DNA from: Tipula vernalis
Taxonomy: Eukaryota; Arthropoda; Insecta; Diptera; Tipulidae
Assembly (NCBI GenBank): GCA_958295665.1
Contig: OY282559.1
Coordinates: 255,010,461 to 255,074,460, forward strand
Length of the DNA stretch: 64,000 nt
Direction: 5' to 3'
Positions 33,493 to 42,915 of this stretch are shown in pieces (positions within the stretch are counted from its first letter, which is position 1; each line of letters starts with the position of its first letter). Below the pieces are notes generated by a model that was not told the origin of the DNA, ran no database searches, and saw nothing but the letters and a program-made list of their open reading frames with translations. Position numbers and translations under genes: made by a program.

Positions 33493-34557
33493 TGTGACCT
33501 ACCTTATTCATATCTTCCTCTACTTCCCGTATCGGAAAAGTAACCCCAGGACAACCGCCGCTATCCGTCGTTTCGCCGCCCATCTTCTCTTTTAATCGTT
33601 TTATGTAGTCGCCGTTGCCATGCCCCTCGCGCGGAGACTTCAACAGGTTGGCCCCATCAGAGTCCAGAGAAAGGGAGCAGGCTTGAACAACCATCATTTC
33701 GGCATCCGTATCCGTCTCCAGAAGATCAACACCTTCCTTCCCGACGTTTACCCCAGGCTGGTTTCCCACTTGCCTGTCCACCTCATCCTTCTTATACACA
33801 TTGAGAGTGATCGACCCTATTCCGAAGCTGTTCACTCCCTTTGTTTCCGCGAGGAGAGTTAGAGACTTCCTGTTTAACAGCATAACAGTCAACCTATAGC
33901 CCCCTTTGGCCTCCTCTTGTTTCACTATCTTCCAGTTCTTTGCCGGAAGATGCGGGTTACTGGCCTGGATGATCTCAATGACCTCCTCAGGCTTCTCTGG
34001 CTTGGTTGGCAACCAGACGCGTGCCGTCGGTCTGCTCGGAATTTCCTACTTACTGACCGCCCCCAGCTTCACGCCCTGCCATACCTCGCCTACTTTGGCC
34101 ACTGCCATTCTGTACAGATCCATCGATCTTTAATCTGAGCATGCAGTCAACTTAACGCGCCCCTGATACCACCCCGCATCCCTACAGGACGGTGGGGGTC
34201 CCGGATTATCTCTCAGGACTTCCAAAAATACGGAGTTCAGTTCGTTCTAATCCTCGTTCGTTGTAAAAATATCTTCCATTTTTCAGCCGTAATGCTCCCG
34301 TCTTCCTGACCCCTGCCAATGACGGCTAACATCATGGCATGCTCCTTCAAGATTTCGCTGAACAGCTTCATCTTTTCGCCATTTTGGGCTCCTGAGGTTA
34401 CCTTGGCTCGTTTAGCGTCACCCGGTACCTCCTCATCAAGTGACCTCATTCTTTTCGAACCAAGATCCTTATTGAAAGTGCCGCCGCCGACAACTTTCCT
34501 CGCCCATGCCACAGATTCCTTTTGTTCTGCTGTTAACTGCTCCTCCTTTAATGTCAC
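33485..34557 (-). pseudogene. LINE B ORF1
   Basis: Minus-strand frames 34557-34237 and 34012-33485, with a broken but readable stretch between them. The N-terminal part is charged and Lys-rich (E-V-P-G-D-A-K-R-A-K). The central part (about 34220-33780; N-P-G-P-P-P-S-C, W-Y-Q-G-R, L-P-A-K-N-W-K-I-V-K, L-N-R-K-S-L-T-L-L) resembles the conserved ORF1 domain catalogued as DUF4780 in insect LINEs; this is from memory. No zinc knuckle is seen. ORF1 presumably binds element RNA. It ends in TAA at 33485-33487, 8 bases into ORF2. Confidence 0.75.
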
Positions 34558-34687
34558 GGTACTGCTTCCCCCCGCCGCTAAGGAGGGAGCTCAACCTTTA
34601 AGATTCAAGCTACTCCCTTCCTTGTTGCTTCCCGGTTTTTGAAGGGTACCGGCCCCTATTTCTTTTATTTAAAATGTACTTGATTTA

Positions 34688-35710
34688 AAATGTGATATTT
34701 CCAATAGCCGTGCTCTGCAAGATGGTCTACCCAGCAATATATTTGAAGAATTTCATCGCAGAGCAGTTTTAACGTTCAATTACAATTTCGATAAAATTAA
34801 GATGAGACAATCAACAAAATTTGATAAAATTATGTGAGACAATTTAAATGAAATAACAAACGGTTTATTTTGTACTAGTGATAAATGGCTAGTCAATATT
34901 TTCATCATCGATCTACATACATATAGTATGTAAAATTCATATTAAGTTTAGGAAATACATTTTACCCTTCTACCATTGGTACTGCGCACGGTAGGAACCC
35001 TCCATACAACGCCGTCTCGAAAATAGTTTTTACGAAAGTTGGTTTTCCTGAACTTTCTTCACAAGAATCGATAGTTTAATTAAAGTGTAATTTAATTTTG
35101 AGTTGCATTATTTTTTACGTTTATCTGTATTAGTAAAATGAATTGCCAAAGTGCAGAGAGTCAGAATATTGGTTTGATCGATTTACTCATACAGACATTT
35201 CAAACAAGTTTTTTGGAAATCTTTTCTTTCGAGCTATATATGTATGTATTATACATTTTTAGAAAGCGCAAAACTTGAAATATTTATAGAAAATGAAAAA
35301 CAGTCATCTATCTTATATGTATGAAGCTATTCTAATTTGAATGCGGCTCTTTTTACGTGGTTTTCATGGTATTCAAATAAAAATTTGAAGGTTGGCGCTA
35401 TTTGTCGCAGCGTTGTTACTTATCTTATAAAAACGTTTGATTATCCCTAATTCCAGGAAAGTGAAATTTTTTTGCCAATTTTTGCCATTTTTTTTTTTCA
35501 TACGCAATAATTGTGATGAAGTAATGTTTTTGATTTTTGGCGCTATTTTATTTTTTCTGTTTTATGCCCAACATGAGCACAATTAAAATTATATTTGTTT
35601 AAGAATTTGCTTACTCATTTACAAATAAAATTATAATAACCCTATTTCCCCTAACCACCCAATATCGGGTGATTTATTTTTATGGTGTAAGTATTTGTAG
35701 TAGGAACTTG
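34688..35710. other. AT-rich DNA, no gene seen
   Basis: No open frame of note, no repeat pair detected. Confidence 0.6.
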
Positions 35711-35904
35711 TACACCGATCCCTCTTACGAATTTTCGGAAAATTTACGGAAAATTGGTTTAACGAAATTTCGATTTAAGTGCCATTTCTTGATACGAATT
35801 AATTCGTTAATAATGAGTCTAAATCAAAATTTGGTTAACTGAATTTTTAGTAAATTTTCCGAAAATTCGTAAAAAGAGATTTCGTAAATCGAGGGATGGG
35901 TGTA
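35711..35904. mobile_element. 194-bp MITE-like inverted repeat
   Basis: Starts TACACCGATCCCTC and ends with the near inverse (GAGGGATGGGTGTA). The arms extend about 85 bp with mismatches and a 10-base offset, sharing TACGAATTTTCGGAAAATTTAC. No target duplication was identified and there is no coding capacity. Confidence 0.75.
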
Positions 35905-36003
35905 GTGCCTAATTGTGGGTAGTTGATAATAGTTATTTATGGTACTTGTGAGCAAAACGAGATATTATCTATGAGAGATAAGTTTGTTCCGCGAGGCGAT
36001 AGC

Positions 36004-36307
36004 CGAGTGGATAAATACTTTTTGTCCACGACTAACGTTTAATATACTCATTATACGTTTGTTTCTTCACTTATAATGATATTCATTATTCACTGCTAGT
36101 TTATCTAGTAGTCTCTTCTTCCATTATTCACTACTACCAAATAAAAATTTCATTTTTCAAATTTTATCTAGTAGTCTCTTGCCATTTTCATTATTATTAA
36201 ACTGAGACGCCAAAATGTCGACGGAAATTATTTTAGGTTTATTTAAAGGATTTGATAATAAAATACAATTTTATGTCGGTCGTGGACAAAGTATCGTATT
36301 CCACTCG
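36004..36307. repeat. Inverted-repeat unit with internal 66-bp duplication
   Basis: The outer arms, 36004-36034 and 36274-36307, are inverse copies over about 30 bp (CGAGTGGATAAATAC against CGAGTGGAATACGATAC, then TTTGTCCACGAC). Inside, TTATCTAGTAGTCTCTT occurs twice (about 36101 and 36167) with CATTATTCACT nearby, so a 66-bp segment is duplicated in tandem. Possibly a MITE. It lies just upstream of the Transib frame and could be related to that element's non-coding end, which is unproven. Confidence 0.6.
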
Positions 36308-36399
36308 CATATAATGGCTGTTATTCACTCAGATGATTTACGACACTCGCCTAAAGTGATTTTCTAGCAATACCTGAACTGATTTTTCGATAATTCGTT

Positions 36400-37611
36400 G
36401 CCGTGAAGTTTATCATAATGCGTGACTTTGTTTGTAATCGTAGGGTTTTGTGTGACTTTTTCATAAAGTCGGGAATAAACAATACCGAGTTACAAAAATA
36501 TTTGATCGAAACTTTTGAATTATCATTAGAAAGAGCTGATATAGTTATAGCAAGTTATCGGAAAAAATTACAATCTACAAAAGATCTTTTTGAAAACGCT
36601 AACAGTGCTTGGTTGGACGGTGAATTCAGGGTAATATTTGAAGAAACTACTGCTGCAACTTCTTCAGTTGAACGTGGCCGACCTTCTAAGCCATATGGTG
36701 AATCATCTGAGAAAACAAAAAAAACAAAAAACATAGAACTAGTATAAGAATATAGATTTGAATTTATACATAACGCGTAAGATGACTTATAATACGGAAA
36801 CAGTTACTATTTATTCAAAAGACGAACCTCTGTGTATATATATTGACTTGTACTTAACAAAATCTCAATACGGATTATTAAGGTCTCGTTTATCTGAAAA
36901 AAATATTTTTGCCTTTCTGTCATATAATATGATATTGGATGCGAAAATGATGTGCTATCCCCCAAGATCTAGTATTGAAATTAATGATATATCATACTGC
37001 AGCTCGGATTCTTCAAATAAATTCGGTACATAAATCAGGACATAAAAATCTGAAATTATACGTTAAATGGGGCTGTGACGGATTATCTGGTCAAAGTGAA
37101 TATAAACAGGCATTGCCAGACGAGACTCAGTTAACATCAGACGCTAATTTATTTATTGCTTCTCTTGTGCCTATAAAACTAATTGACTTATCAACAAATC
37201 TTGCAGTCTGGCAAAATACTGCATGCTTTTCTGTTCGTTATTGCCGTCCCATTTAAATAAAATTTGTCAAGGAAACTCCAAGGCAGACTGCAGAGACTGT
37301 TGACGATATCAAAAGACAAATTGATGAACTTACTCCATCACTGGTAAACAAAGATGACAAGGTAGTGGAAGTCAAACATGAACTGTTTTTAACCATGATT
37401 GATGGAAAAGTTGCACAAGTATTAACGATACATCATCTAGTGCTGTGTGTACTATATGTATGTGGAGCTAGACCTAGAGAGATGAATGATCTGAGCAAAG
37501 TTTCTGCTAAACCCAAAACGAAGATGCATTTCAATATGGACTTTCCACTCTTCATGCTTGGATTAGGTTTATGGAAACTGCTAAAGCATGACCTATCGAT
37601 CCTTTTGGCAT

Positions 37612-37670
<59 letters not shown>

Positions 37671-37965
37671 TATTCTGCATATTTCTTATAATATTTCGTT
37701 TATGAAATGGTCAGCAAGAATAGAAGAAAATAAAAAAAGTAAAGAAGAAAAGAAAAAACCTGTTCAAAGTAAGTTCCGAAATGAACTTGGCCTCCATATA
37801 GACAAACCTCGACAAGGAGCTGGTAATAGTAATGACGGCAATTCCGCGCGAAGATTCTTTTCTAACTATCATTGTTTATGGATCGTCTGGATAAGGCTCA
37901 TGTATTCAACAATTCTTGTAAAAAAAATTAAGTGTTTATCACTTGAGACTAAAGAGAGACGGTGA
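36400..37965 (+). pseudogene. Transib transposase (RAG1-core relative), truncated
   Basis: Several plus-strand frames together read as a Transib transposase, the DDE family from which RAG1 arose. The N-terminal region ends in a G-R-P-S-K-P-Y-G-E-S-S-E-K motif near 36670. A middle part has S-Q-Y-G-L-L-R-S-R-L near 36870, then H-T-A-A-R-I-L-Q near 36985. The core begins with V-K-W-G-C-D-G-L-S-G-Q-S-E-Y-K-Q near 37061, where the Asp matches the first catalytic residue, and continues with S-D-A-N-L-F, V-W-Q-N and Y-C-R-P-I. T-M-I-D-G-K-V and C-G-A-R-P-R-E-M-N-D-L follow (about 37391-37490), then a G-N-S-N-D-G-N-S-A-R-R-F-F motif near 37820. Frameshifts near 37020, 37255 and 37625 break it, and the C-terminal part with the catalytic Glu is not recognisable. 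Similarity ends near 37960. Confidence 0.8.
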
Positions 37966-38332
37966 GCCCGTTTCGGTCCCTAAGGCTGCGGTGCCTTTTT
38001 TCAAAAATTATGTCAGATGTTGAAAGTGCCAATTTTAATTTAGTAGACAACGATTATTCAAAACAATTTTATAGATATTTTGACAAATTATAAAAACAGC
38101 ACAAACATTCAAAATTTGACACCAAGGACGTGTCCGATTTTTGTGCGAAATAATTTTTTTGTCATAAATTAATGTTAAACTGCACGCAACCAAATTATCA
38201 CAGCACTGGTGTGTTATAATTTTGATATGTCCGTAGTAATTCTTGTTTCTGTGCCGGTGAAGTAAACAAAATAAGTTTTATAAAATTTAATTTAATTTTA
38301 TATATATAATACTATATAATAAGTTCTAGCAT
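37966..38332. other. No gene recognised
   Basis: AT-rich sequence after the Transib relic. I could not identify a Transib-type terminus (CACNRTG start). Confidence 0.5.
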
Positions 38333-38452
38333 TTTCTAGCGTCCAGCATTTTGTGAACAATATCACAAACTGTGGATGTTGACATGTTCATTGCTGCACC
38401 TACAATTCTATAACTAGTCCCACTTGCCAGCCACAGCAAAAATATCATTAAA
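38333..38452 (-). pseudogene. PIF/Harbinger transposase N-terminal helix-turn-helix fragment
   Basis: Minus-strand codons read L-W-L-A-S-G-T-S-Y-R-I-V-G-A-A-M and then S-T-S-T-V-C-D-I-V-H-K-M, followed by a stop. The W-L-A-S-G-x-S-Y-R-x-V-G...S-x-S-T-V-x-x-I-V pattern is that of the helix-turn-helix preceding the DDE domain of Harbinger transposases. Only about 40 codons survive and no DDE core or terminus is seen. Confidence 0.6.
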
Positions 38453-39543
38453 TGTAATTTGAGTTTTAAAAAAATTAAAACTGAATTTTTTTGTTTGATT
38501 TGTAATTGTTTTTTTTTTTTATCAATGTTTTCTTAACCGAGTGCTTCTTAACAATCTTTTGATAAGTGGTCAACCCGGATCGAAAACCACGTTGTAATAC
38601 CACGTGCTAGTAACCACGGGGTTTTGGGTCAATTCGTTTGGCAGGTACACGATCATCTTGTGCATAGCTTTCAAAAGCTTTTTAATTCTCCACCTTGACC
38701 ATGCAAACAAAATCCAAATCAAAAAAGCCATTCTTCAGAAATTCAGTTATTTTTTCTATTTTAACGGCCTGCATAGACATTGGGCGAAGCAAATCACATA
38801 ATTAAATATACAGATACATATACCGTGGGTACAGACATCCAAACAGTCGGGCTCAATTCTAAGCTAAAAATTCTAAAATAATGTTTAAACATTTTAAATT
38901 ACTAGCTACGATTTAAATTCATAGCGCTTGTTTCATTAGTTACCTTTACTATGTAGATAGTTAATTAATTGTTTACATACTGCAACAAGATTTAAAAATC
39001 GATGTGTGCTTTTCCGTTTAATACTAAATTATTTATAAAATACTATAAATAAATAAATAAAAGTTAAAAATATGTACATATACGAGATTTAACCATAAAA
39101 TTAAACTTAAACTAATCAGCAATTTCCTACAGATCTAGAAAAAAGGAAATTAATAATGTTGAAGTTAATTATTTATAAAATTATATAATAAAATTTAAAA
39201 ATTGATTATGTTATGGCACAAAAAAGTCTAGAATCACCAATAATTTAGTTAAGTACTACATGTATATAGGATACTTACGAATAAAGCTCAAATAGAATTT
39301 TCCATGTATCTCTGAAAACTAAATTAAATTAATAATTCACCATTATATCATATCTTTACTACTTAATTAATAAATAGAATTTAACTTATATAAATTAGTT
39401 AGTGATAAATAAAATAAAATAGTTATCACAACACAATACAATTTCTACCCTACATAACAGCTGGATGGTTGGAGTTTTTGGATGCTGAACGAGAATTCAT
39501 CAGTATTTCTGTAGCTCTGATAATTTATAACAGCTCCTTCACA
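38453..39543. other. AT-rich DNA, no gene seen
   Basis: Short composition-driven frames only. Confidence 0.6.
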
Positions 39544-39840
39544 TTAGTCATTTTCGCAACTTAAAATTATTGTTAAGCTCGAACTACTTTTATAGTTGAA
39601 GCAATTCCTCAAATTTTCCACAACCACACTACCCCTCAACGTTAGTAAATTAACCGATAACATCCCACAATCCAACAATTCCTTCCATTTACAGTGAGTA
39701 ACTTCAACACTCGGTCCCTCCACCATCCCTAGTCCCCAAAGGCTTCCTGGCACTACAATAACAAAAATATTAATCTTTCTCCCCCAAAAACCAATACCCG
39801 ACCAACCAAAACACCCCCAATAAAACCCGAATAATTTCAT
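39544..39840 (-). CDS. Open frame of unknown function, 98 codons
   Basis: Minus-strand ATG frame with hydrophobic, Gly/Trp/Phe-rich N-terminus (about residues 1-40, possibly one membrane segment) and a polar C-terminal half ending S-C-E-N-D. Unlike most chance frames here it is not Lys/Asn-rich. I recognise no domain. About 25 bases around its stop (39540-39565) recur near 60991-61014 with two mismatches, so it may belong to an unrecognised repeat. It could equally be chance. Confidence 0.25.
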   Translation of the reverse strand: MKLFGFYWGCFGWSGIGFWGRKINIFVIVVPGSLWGLGMVEGPSVEVTHCKWKELLDCGMLSVNLLTLRGSVVVENLRNCFNYKSSSSLTIILSCEND

Positions 39841-40394
39841 ATTAAATAAATAAATAAGAATTGTAATAAAAATATTAAAACAATTATATCACCATTTCAA
39901 CGTTACCCCAACATTCGGTTTTTTCCATTATACGTACTCGTATATACATTTATTTGTAAAATAACGGTACAGTTTTTCGATATTTTGAAGGATTTTGTTA
40001 ACCTTCACATGGGCAGGATTTACAAATGTTAAGATCTCAATTTTCCGTTTTGAATAATTTCGTCGCATTTTATTCTACCTGGAAAAACTTGTTAGTCAGT
40101 GTCTAATTTTTTGAGTTTGATTGGAAAATGCAAAAAAGCATTATAATTTTTTGTTTTTTGACAGTTTTTAGAGTAAGTTGAAGTTTTTTTGGATCAATTG
40201 GGCAGGATTTACATTTGTAAAGAAATTTATTTTCTTGCTTTTTATATGAAAATTTATGAAAGTTTTTTTAGTGATCTGAATTGGAAGTGCAAATGTAGGA
40301 TTATTTATAAGAGTAAGTAAAGACAAATATATCATATATTCAAAATTTTCTTTATTTCAAGAGTTATACATATATAAAAAAGGCATCCTAAAAA

Positions 40395-42060
40395 TTATTT
40401 TTTGTAGCAAGTTTCACATTTTGTTTGTGTGAGACTATGCTCAAGGCAGACTGGCTTCCTATATTCTACACAAATCTTTCTGGTCACCCGTTTCCTTTTA
40501 TTTGCTTCGTGATAGCAGATGAAGCAGTTTCCTTTTATTTTTGAATGACCTCGATCATCTTCGTCCGCTACAAATTCATCTGTATTGGGATGCCTCAAAC
40601 TTTCAATACTACATGTCAGCATACATTCAATTGCAATTTTAGTCGGAAAGTAGGCGGTCGTTCGGGGGTTTTGTGCCCTTTTTCTTATCACTGGACGGCA
40701 TAAATTCTCGGCTAATACCTGGATAAATTCCCGACGTCGACCTAAAAATAGTAAAAGTTACGATAGCAATTATTATAAGTAGTAAACAAAAACAAAAAAA
40801 TTATAATAACTACCTGTTTTTGCCGTAACATGTGATGGAATATTTTCAGCATATATTATGTATGACGCAAGAGCTGCTATATCCAAAAAATTGAAAAATA
40901 AGGCCAGCGGCCAACGTTTTGTCATTCGTTTTGTTGTGTACTGGGCTAACATCTTATCCATTGTGTCGACACCTCCTTTTGTTGCATTATAAAATAGTAT
41001 AATTTCGGTTTTTTTTTTTATTTCACCAACTTTATCATCAAAATGCATGGTAGAGAACAAAACTACCGCCTTGTTCTTTTTAGGAACATAGGAACAAATA
41101 ATTTTATTTTCACCAAAGCCGAAATTAGATGACAAAACTTCTCGTCATGACGAAGCCTTAAATTCAGGTGGCAGGCATGTCTTTTTTTTTCATGGTTCCT
41201 ACCATCGACAGCTTCCAACTTAGCAGCGTGTCGGCTAATGATACAGTGGTAAAAAAATTATCCGTTGTGATATTCCTTCCTGTATTTTTGTAGTATCCAA
41301 CTAAATCCTTGACAACCCTCTCTCCCTGATTTATGTCCCTGGTATTTCCAACTTGGCCAGTATAAATTTGACCTGTCAACGGATAACTACTTTTTGAGTC
41401 ACAATACCACCATAATTTTATACCATATTTTGCAGGTTTCGATGGTATTTATTGGGTGAACTTTGTACGACCTCGAAAGGGATATAATTGTTCATCAACG
41501 GTAATATTTTCATAGGGCCGATAGCTCAGACGCAGGTTGGCATTGATCATTTCGAATATCTCACTAATCGGAGCGGCTTTATCCGACGCCATTCGATCCG
41601 CTCTAGTAGTTTGTTGGTCGAACCGAATGAACCGGGTTATATTCCGAAATCTTTTAGCCGACATTGTTGCTTTATAAAGAGGGTAAGCATTTTTTCTCCA
41701 CAAATAGTCTAAACGTTCGTAATTCGACCGTTGGCTTCCCATGCATAAAAGGATCCCGAAATATGCCAACAGTTCCCCTTCGTCCAATTTTCGCCATAGT
41801 TGTTTCGTCTTATCCGGGTATTTTTCATTATAATTTTGAAAAATAGACTCTGCCTTTCGATTTGTATGACGGCATATCGCCGAGGTAATTGAACAATCTA
41901 AGATTGTGCAGAATGTTTCCACATCGCTCAGATTTTTTGTTACAGAATTGGGTCCTTTAAATCTGTTGTCACGAAACACGTTTTGCTGTCTAATACGTTG
42001 AAGTAGCTGTGCTTGCTTTTGCCATCGTGTGCCATCTTTTCCAGTTAAGTATCCTCCAAA
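40395..42060 (-). pseudogene. PiggyBac-like transposase with one intron, broken
   Basis: Read minus strand from about 42060 (G-G-Y-L-T-G-K-D-G-T-R-W) through the long frame 41979-41449 to the stop at 40395. Family motifs are L-L-A-Y-F-G-I-L-L-C-M-G near 41780, the first catalytic Asp in N-I-T-V-D-E-Q-L near 41500, the second in T-T-D-N-F-F-T-T near 41260 and G-G-V-D-T-M-D-K-M near 40965. The C-terminal Cys/His domain includes C-F-I-C-Y-H and C-E-T-C. A 72-base intron fits at 40742-40813. Damage: a TAA at about 41449, a frameshift near 41165 and a TGA near 41145. PiggyBac excises and inserts precisely at TTAA. Confidence 0.85.
40742..40813 (-). other. Intron in piggyBac-like transposase
   Basis: On the minus strand the exon ends AAAACAG, then GTAGTT...TTTTTAG, then GTCGAC. 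GT-AG borders, a T-rich 3' end and exact continuation of the reading (K-T-G-R-R-R-E-F) support a phase-1 intron of 72 bases. Confidence 0.8.
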
Positions 42061-42146
42061 ATATAAAATGCAATGTTCGTCCTTCTTGCGTTCGATTTAC
42101 GATGAACATCGTGTCTATTTATGTAATGATTGCGCCTCAAATAAAT

Positions 42147-42879
42147 TGTTGGGTTCGTCGCCGATGTGATGGTGGCACAAATAAATTACCAAAATAAATC
42201 TTTATGTTGGCCACACAATGTACAGATAAATATGTGGCCCAAAATTTATTTTCACTATTTTGTTATAAAAATGTGGATAAAATCCACCACTATACTGTGC
42301 GCGATAATTATTCAACGGAATTTATTATTTATTTATTTATTAAATTGTATAATTACTAAATTTATTTTATCGTATATAGAGAAAAATGTTTTTTAGAAAA
42401 TGGCGAGTGTATCGCGTCAAAAGTTGGAACGAGAGTGTGTATATACTTTTGTCTTTTTATGTGCGTCTATATTTGAGACATTCCGAAAAAAGAAAAACAT
42501 GGATTGACTATTGTTGCATTTGCGGCGTATTAAAAAGGTTAAAATAAGCAAAAGTCTATTTGCTAAGAATGTTAGTTGCTGATACCGACATAAGAGGTGG
42601 TAAAGATTTTGGTTGTTACACTAAATGTGTCCAAGAATTTATTTAGTGTAAAGTAGTGAGTACAGAAACAAACCTAGAATATATTACTCGTAGTTGTATA
42701 TTCTGTAATTGCATAAATAAAAGGAATATATATTCCTTTTATTTATGGTAATTGTCACTACTAATGCTGAAAGAGGCTGTTCAAATACAATTATATTTTA
42801 TAGTCGAAATGGGTTGCATTTCGAATAATTGTAGGGATAAACGAATGTATTATATTGATTGCATGAGTGAGTCACTACA
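42147..42879 (-). repeat. 3' LTR of CsRn1-type element
   Basis: 733 bp. On the minus strand it starts TGTAGTGACTCACTCATGC and ends GACGAACCCAACA. It is the same as the 5' LTR except for a few substitutions and a 43-bp gain at 42712-42754 (palindrome plus one copy of the flanking repeat). Confidence 0.95.
42705..42754. repeat. Perfect 36-bp palindrome with 7-bp flanking repeats, in one LTR only
   Basis: GTAATTG (42705-42711), then a perfect palindrome at 42712-42747 (half-site CATAAATAAAAGGAATAT), then GTAATTG (42748-42754). The other LTR has a single GTAATTG at this place (about 48430-48436). It therefore looks like a miniature insertion with a 7-bp target duplication. Confidence 0.95.
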
Positions 42880-42893
42880 TGACTCCCCCGCAA
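42880..42893 (-). other. Polypurine tract of CsRn1-type element
   Basis: Minus strand GCTTGCGGGGGAGTCA directly precedes the 3' LTR TGTAGTG. Confidence 0.75.
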
Positions 42894-42915
42894 GCTAAAA
42901 TCCTCCATAAAAAAA

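Larger units (their letters stand above)
30739..34674 (-). mobile_element. LINE B (LOA/I-type with RNase H), minus strand
   Basis: Bounded by a perfect 13-bp duplication TGTACTTGATTTA (30726-30738 and 34675-34687). The minus-strand order is ORF1, ORF2 endonuclease, RT (palm deleted), RNase H, C-terminal zinc knuckle, 3' UTR and a tail of CCTAA repeats next to 30739. An RNase H domain in a LINE with an APE endonuclease points to the LOA, I or related clades. Several frameshifts and the missing RT core make it immobile. Base composition is clearly more GC-rich than the flanks. Confidence 0.9.
39998..42080 (-). mobile_element. PiggyBac-like transposon, 3' end and most of the transposase
   Basis: A TTAA at 39998-40001 is followed by CCTTCACATGGGCAGGATTT, a candidate terminus; GGGCAGGATTTACA recurs at about 40200 as a possible subterminal repeat. 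The transposase occupies 40395 to about 42060 on the minus strand. The 5' side is interrupted at 42147 by the CsRn1-type element. No matching inverted terminus was found beyond that element at 48560. Confidence 0.65.

Noticed and set aside
33620..34642. Plus-strand frames in the LINE B ORF1 region
   Set aside because: Opposite strand of LINE B ORF1; no family similarity.
35990..36075. Possible tRNA-Ser-like gene from GAGGCGATAGCCGAGTGG
   Set aside because: The A-box fits, but no B-box, acceptor stem or anticodon arm could be built.
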